Below are positions 4,712-8,542 of a stretch of 8,542 nt of DNA, in pieces; the stretch's first letter is position 1, and each line of letters starts with the position of its first letter. The notes beneath the pieces were generated by a model. It saw only the letters and a program-made list of their open reading frames with translations. It was not told the DNA's origin and made no database searches. The DNA is from JABDDM01 sp038240295 (lineage in GTDB: Bacteria; Bacteroidota; Ignavibacteria; Palsa-1295). Location: positions 1 to 8,542 of the forward strand of contig JBBSDW010000140.1 in assembly GCA_038240295.1 (NCBI GenBank), written 5' to 3'. Made by a program: the position numbers and the translations under genes.

Positions 4712-7075
4712 ATGAAACGTTGCTTCTCCGTTGTTCTCGTTCAATGTGTTGTTGCGCTTTGTGCCACAACGATCTTCGCGCAGTCGAACTGGAATTTCGT
4801 CAATCCCCGACCGCAAGGCGGCGACCTCTATGGATTGACGATCAAGAAAGATTCACTTGCAGTGGTCGCTGGCGACAAAGGCGTCACGATCCGCCGTGTT
4901 GGCGGTAAATTTCTTACGCCGATCTTCGTCGGTGCAGAGCGATTGCTTTCGGCTACGCGATTCGTAGATACCCTCTGGGCCGTCGGCGACTCTGCCGCAA
5001 TTTATCGCTCGATCGATAACGGAGCGACATGGAGTAATAAATCACTGAGCGGAAAAAACTATTCTTTCTGGTCTGTCGCGGCATACAATGCTCAGCGCAT
5101 CGTTGTTGTCGGAGATTCTGGATACGCTTACATGACGACGGATGCAGGCGCAAGCTGGATCAAGCAAACAAATACTCTCCATGTTCGAATGACCGGTCTA
5201 AAGCTCGACAGCATCACCGGTTACGCAGTTACCACAGACGGACATTTGGTTGTTGGCAACAATCTTGGAGCGTTCGGATGGGTTTCTGAGACGATCGCTA
5301 GTGGACAATCGCTGAATGATCTGGCCCTCAACCATTTTGACATGTGGATCGTGGGCAATAGCGGATACTTGCAGCACCGCTATACCCTTGCAAATTCTAT
5401 TATCTGGGATACGAATTTCACCAGTTTGGGCGCACCGCTCAAGAGTGTGTTGTTCACTGGCCAATATGTGGTTGCTGTCGGCGGCAGTGGTGCTATCGTT
5501 CGTAGCAGCGACGCGGGTAATACTTGGACACTTCCATCTTCGGGTACAACTGAAGATCTCAACCGGGTCGATAGTACGACCGATTCCACCCATCTCGGTA
5601 CGCTACTCGCGGTTGGCCATGCTGGTGTGATCCTAAAGAGCACCGATTATGGACTAACGTGGTTGCGACTCGATTCGGGTAGTCGAGCGCAAGTACTTGC
5701 TCTTACCCAGTCGCCTAACGGTAACTACTATGGCTCATCGAATCTCGGAGGATTATTTTCGAGCAAGGATCTCGGTCTAACCTGGAGAAGGGATTCGATC
5801 ACTGGTACCTACAATCAACTTACAGACATTCAATTTTCGCGAACTGGATTTGGGCTGATATCTACGACCGGTGCCGGTGTGCTCGTTACGCTCGATTCAG
5901 GAAAAACGTGGGTCTCGAAAGCGATACCGAACACGACCATTCTCGGGATTTCGATCACAATGGATTCGATCGGTATGGCTGTTGGCGCAAATGGTGCGAT
6001 CTATCGCAGCACGAACAAGGGCAGCACCTGGACGAGTGTATCGTCTCCTGTTGTGAAGAATTTCTATGACGTGGACATGTTCGGGAAGTTTGGAGCCATC
6101 GTTGGATATGGCGGGGCTTCGCTTTATACGACGAACGCAGGTGCAAGCTGGTCAGCCGGATCTACTGCCGCAACGGCGCAACTCAATCGCGTACGGATGG
6201 CAACTGCCATGACGGGAATCGCTGTCGGTGTGGTTGGTAATATTTGGCGCACGACAGATGGCGGACAGCATTGGACAAGCATAACGTCGCCAAGCAATCT
6301 CACACTGCGCGACGTTGCCTTTCATGATGACGTCAATGGCATGATCGCTGGTGATGCAGGCACGATACTCAAGACGACGAACGGAGGCACATCCTGGAGC
6401 GTCGACAATTCGCATATAACACAAAACCTTTACGGTGCGATGATCGCCTCGGGCACAACGGCGTTTGTCGGCGGCAATCAGGGTACGATACTCATGACAT
6501 CGAATTCGCTGTTGCCGGTAGAACTCGTTTCGCTAAGCGGTGAGCGAATTTCCGAGCATCGCGCAGTGATCAACTGGAGCGTGACTGCGCAAACGGATAA
6601 CGCCGGATTCTCCATAGAGCGCAAAACCGCTGCCGGCGAATTCGTCGAGATTGGATGGAGTCCTGTCGCGCAATCGAATGCATCGGACGCTACATGCTCG
6701 TATGAGGATTACGCTGCGCCAACGCAACAGAGCACCTATCGCCTAACGCAGCGCGATCTGAACGGCGCCGAACATCATTTGGGTGAAGTAACGATCGAAA
6801 CGTGGCAGTCTGCGCTTCCACAATCAAATTCGAGCCTGTATCCAAATCCTGCGACCGATCATGCGTTCGTGAATTTTTATGCAAAGACGTCCGGAACCGT
6901 CGTCATTGTGATCTCGGATCTTCTTGGACGCGAATTGCGTCGCATGAATTACACGGCAAACGCCGGAGCAAATCTTTATCAGATGGATCTCTCGGGTCTC
7001 TCGGTAGGCAGCTATCACGCGATCGTTACCAGCGCTGCAGAGCGTTGTGAGTTACCGCTCGTGCTTGTTCGCTAA
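4712..7075 (+). CDS. Secreted double beta-propeller protein (Asp-box/Ycf48-like repeats) with T9SS sorting domain
   Basis: This predicted protein has 787 residues. Its signal peptide (MKRCFSVVLVQC...) is likely cut after IFA at residue 23. The mature protein begins at once with repeats of about 41 residues, each ending in an Asp-box such as SIDNGATW (100-107), TTDAGASW (142-149) or TTNGGTSW (555-562). Ten canonical boxes are visible. Tryptophans at 190 and 232 mark two degenerate repeats that keep the spacing. Residues 600-700, from LLPVELVSLSG to the RLTQRDLNG region, form the Ig/FN3-like module common before T9SS tails. YPNP at 710-713 opens the sorting domain. Ycf48 is a photosystem II assembly factor, but this repeat is widespread in secreted bacterial proteins, so a photosynthetic role is not implied. 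A TTG at 4655 would add 19 residues. The ATG at 4712 is chosen because it starts a standard signal peptide. The protein is probably surface-bound or released. Its ligand is unknown. Confidence 0.88.
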   Translation: MKRCFSVVLVQCVVALCATTIFAQSNWNFVNPRPQGGDLYGLTIKKDSLAVVAGDKGVTIRRVGGKFLTPIFVGAERLLSATRFVDTLWAVGDSAAIYRSIDNGATWSNKSLSGKNYSFWSVAAYNAQRIVVVGDSGYAYMTTDAGASWIKQTNTLHVRMTGLKLDSITGYAVTTDGHLVVGNNLGAFGWVSETIASGQSLNDLALNHFDMWIVGNSGYLQHRYTLANSIIWDTNFTSLGAPLKSVLFTGQYVVAVGGSGAIVRSSDAGNTWTLPSSGTTEDLNRVDSTTDSTHLGTLLAVGHAGVILKSTDYGLTWLRLDSGSRAQVLALTQSPNGNYYGSSNLGGLFSSKDLGLTWRRDSITGTYNQLTDIQFSRTGFGLISTTGAGVLVTLDSGKTWVSKAIPNTTILGISITMDSIGMAVGANGAIYRSTNKGSTWTSVSSPVVKNFYDVDMFGKFGAIVGYGGASLYTTNAGASWSAGSTAATAQLNRVRMATAMTGIAVGVVGNIWRTTDGGQHWTSITSPSNLTLRDVAFHDDVNGMIAGDAGTILKTTNGGTSWSVDNSHITQNLYGAMIASGTTAFVGGNQGTILMTSNSLLPVELVSLSGERISEHRAVINWSVTAQTDNAGFSIERKTAAGEFVEIGWSPVAQSNASDATCSYEDYAAPTQQSTYRLTQRDLNGAEHHLGEVTIETWQSALPQSNSSLYPNPATDHAFVNFYAKTSGTVVIVISDLLGRELRRMNYTANAGANLYQMDLSGLSVGSYHAIVTSAAERCELPLVLVR
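4790..6520 (+). repeat. About 14 Asp-box/beta-propeller coding repeats of roughly 123 bases
   Basis: The position of the conserved tryptophan or its equivalent runs 27, 67 (F), 107, 149, 190, 232, 272, 317, 358, 400, 440, 480, 521, 562, with an end point near 603. That is 14 intervals of 40-45 residues. DNA copies have diverged, so this is an old protein repeat and not a recent tandem duplication. Confidence 0.75.
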
Positions 7076-7087
7076 GCCAATACGAAG

Positions 7088-8032
7088 GTGAAGATCGGGA
7101 TCGTTGTCAACGCCGCTCGTCCAGGTGCTCAAGCGGCGCTTGACGGATTGCTTGCAGCGCTCGAGACAAAAACGAATCACTCGGAAATTTGTATCTCGGG
7201 CGCTACTGACCTCCACGTGGGCAATCGCAGCTCCGACGATCTTCAGAACGTCTGCGGTAATTCCGATCTGATCTTTTCGCTCGGAGGCGATGGGACGATG
7301 CTCGGAGTCGCCCGCGCGATCGTCCGGAGCAATTCAAAAGCAAAGTTGATCGGCATAAATCTGGGCAAGCTCGGCTTCATCGCAGAGAATCAACCGGAGG
7401 AGATCGCCGAACTTATTGATGAATTCGTGGCAGGGACACTCATTGAAGAGGAGCGGAGAATCGTTTGCGCTGTTGTCGTAAGCGATCGAAGTGGAAGTGA
7501 AGGTGTAAGCGTACGCCGAGGTTCGATCTCCGCAGCAATCGATGGTAAGATCAGCCTGACAGCACTCAACGAGATCGTCGTCGATAACTTCGGCTCGACC
7601 CGCATGCTTACCTTCGAGTTGCGGGTCAACGACGCGTTACTCGGCATCCTTCGTGCCGATGGGCTTATCGTTGCCACGCCGACAGGAAGCACAGGCTATG
7701 CAGTTTCCGCAGGCGGCCCCATCGTTGAGCCGTCGAGCCCAGTGCTGATTATCACGCCGATCGCGCCGCACTCACTGAACGTCAGGCCTGTCGTTGTGCC
7801 GGATCATGTGACGATCTCGATCCGCGTGACCTCCGAAGAGAGTGAGGGAGCACTTATCGTTGCAGATGGACAGGAAGAAGTCGTGTCAAGGACTCCGACT
7901 TCGGTAACTGTTTCGCGAGGCGAACATCCAGTCGTGTTTTTGCACCGCAAGCAGAATCAATATTTCGACCGGTTGCGAACAAAATTATTGTGGAGCTTCG
8001 ATGCGCGCGACTCGCATGGAATGCGTCGTTAG
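7088..8032 (+). CDS. nadK: NAD kinase
   Basis: This 314-residue cytoplasmic enzyme phosphorylates NAD+ to NADP+ using ATP or polyphosphate. The sequence shows GGDGTML at 66-72 with the catalytic D68, NLGKLGFIAE, the NE pair at 161-162, the glycine-rich TPTGSTGYAVSAGGP from 197, ITPIAPHSL at 222-230 and DGQ at 260-262. These are the standard landmarks in order. The GTG at 7088 gives MKIGIVVNAARPGAQ, the expected N-terminus, although the only purine-rich stretch (GAAGG) abuts it too closely to be a good SD. Just 12 bases separate it from the upstream T9SS gene, so read-through or coupling is likely. The NADP+ made here is the cofactor FolD generally uses. The stop overlaps the end of the convergent ABC-F gene. 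Confidence 0.95.
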   Translation: MKIGIVVNAARPGAQAALDGLLAALETKTNHSEICISGATDLHVGNRSSDDLQNVCGNSDLIFSLGGDGTMLGVARAIVRSNSKAKLIGINLGKLGFIAENQPEEIAELIDEFVAGTLIEEERRIVCAVVVSDRSGSEGVSVRRGSISAAIDGKISLTALNEIVVDNFGSTRMLTFELRVNDALLGILRADGLIVATPTGSTGYAVSAGGPIVEPSSPVLIITPIAPHSLNVRPVVVPDHVTISIRVTSEESEGALIVADGQEEVVSRTPTSVTVSRGEHPVVFLHRKQNQYFDRLRTKLLWSFDARDSHGMRR

Positions 8033-8542
8033 TTCGCGGCCATCTTTTCCAGTTCCTCGTTCAGCGTCGACCAGTCGAAGTAAAGTTTTTCAAGTCCAGT
8101 CTTGATTTGCACGTGACGTTCGCTATCTTTTCGGACGCGCTCCTTGTCATCGTAATATCCTGAGGTGTACATTGCATCCTCGATCTTTAGCTTTTCCTGT
8201 TCGAGTCGCGCAATATCTGCCTCGAAGCGTTTGATCTTTTCGCGGATCGGTTTATCCTTTTTGACGCCTCTTTGGCGTTCTTCGGCTTCGCGCCGGCGCC
8301 GTTCCTTCGGATCTTCGCGCGGAGCAGCCGGAGCCTTGACCTGTTTTACTTCTTTTACTGAAGGCATATCTTCCGCACGCTGTTCTTTTTTCTCCATCCG
8401 AGCCTGCGAGCGCTTTTGCTGAATGCGCGCAAGTTCGGCGGCGTGAAGATCGTCGAGATATTGATCGAGGTCGTGCTGGTAGGCTTTTACATTTCCATTG
8501 CCAAACGTGATAACGCGGTCAACGAGATCGTCGAGAAAATCC
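8029..8542 (-). CDS. ABC-F family ATPase, C-terminal part (partial, runs off the right edge)
   Basis: About 170 C-terminal residues are visible, entering at base 8542 without a start. The first residues, DFLDDLVDRVITFGNGNVK followed by AYQHDLDQYL, match the segment right after the H-loop of the second ATPase domain in ABC-F proteins (usually SHDRxFLDxxVxRxxxF...G...Y). A highly charged linker rich in K, R and E follows, then a C-terminal coiled coil (about the last 70 residues, with FEADIARLEQEKLKIEDAM) like the C-terminal domain of Uup-type members. ABC-F proteins are soluble and act on the ribosome in translation or antibiotic protection. They are not transporters, despite frequent annotation. 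Which subfamily this is (Uup, EttA or other) cannot be told from the tail alone. The TAA at 8029-8031 overlaps the nadK TAG. Confidence 0.85.
   Translation of the reverse strand, partial: DFLDDLVDRVITFGNGNVKAYQHDLDQYLDDLHAAELARIQQKRSQARMEKKEQRAEDMPSVKEVKQVKAPAAPREDPKERRRREAEERQRGVKKDKPIREKIKRFEADIARLEQEKLKIEDAMYTSGYYDDKERVRKDSERHVQIKTGLEKLYFDWSTLNEELEKMAAN

Noticed and set aside
5009..6397. Possible recent tandem DNA repeat in the propeller gene
   Set aside because: The units share protein motifs but their DNA has diverged, so there is no recent array or phase-variation tract.
1..8542. Frequent GATC/CGATCG words throughout
   Set aside because: They occur inside all coding genes and look like a consequence of codon and dinucleotide preference. 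Without a genome-wide count I cannot claim a special function.

Overview
The window fits a bacterium of the Bacteroidetes/Chlorobi/Ignavibacteria (FCB) group. Two secreted proteins end in the C-terminal sorting domain of the type IX secretion system (T9SS), which is essentially confined to that group. Most starts lack a Shine-Dalgarno (SD) sequence, and the base composition is balanced rather than AT-rich. A Kapabacteria-like or related lineage is a guess from composition and is not proven. All complete genes are intact. There are no rRNA or tRNA genes, insertion sequences or CRISPR arrays.

Left part (1-1622): positions 2-34 hold the last codons of a plus-strand gene that enters from the left. 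It converges on a minus-strand LolC/LolE-type ABC permease (46-1281). A doubtful 77-codon ORF (1285-1518, minus) sits just upstream of the permease and has a good SD. Its 5' side opens into a divergent intergenic region shared with the next gene.

Middle and right part (1623-8032, plus strand): a secreted T9SS cargo protein of unknown function is followed by a 187-base gap with strong RNA-structure potential. Then come a YmdB-family metallophosphoesterase, folD (stop and start overlapping as TGATG), a large secreted protein with about 14 propeller repeats and a T9SS tail, and nadK. The short gaps (overlap, 68 bases, 12 bases) suggest that ymdB, folD, the propeller gene and nadK are one transcription unit. 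FolD uses NADP+ and NadK makes it, so two members share a cofactor. The secreted protein between them has no evident metabolic link.

Right edge (8029-8542, minus): the C-terminal part of an ABC-F ATPase, whose stop codon overlaps the nadK stop tail to tail.

The least ordinary features are the ymdB leader (2747-2857), where four segments can form mutually exclusive stems, and the propeller protein, whose repeat count fits two seven-bladed propellers. I found no new defence or mobile system.
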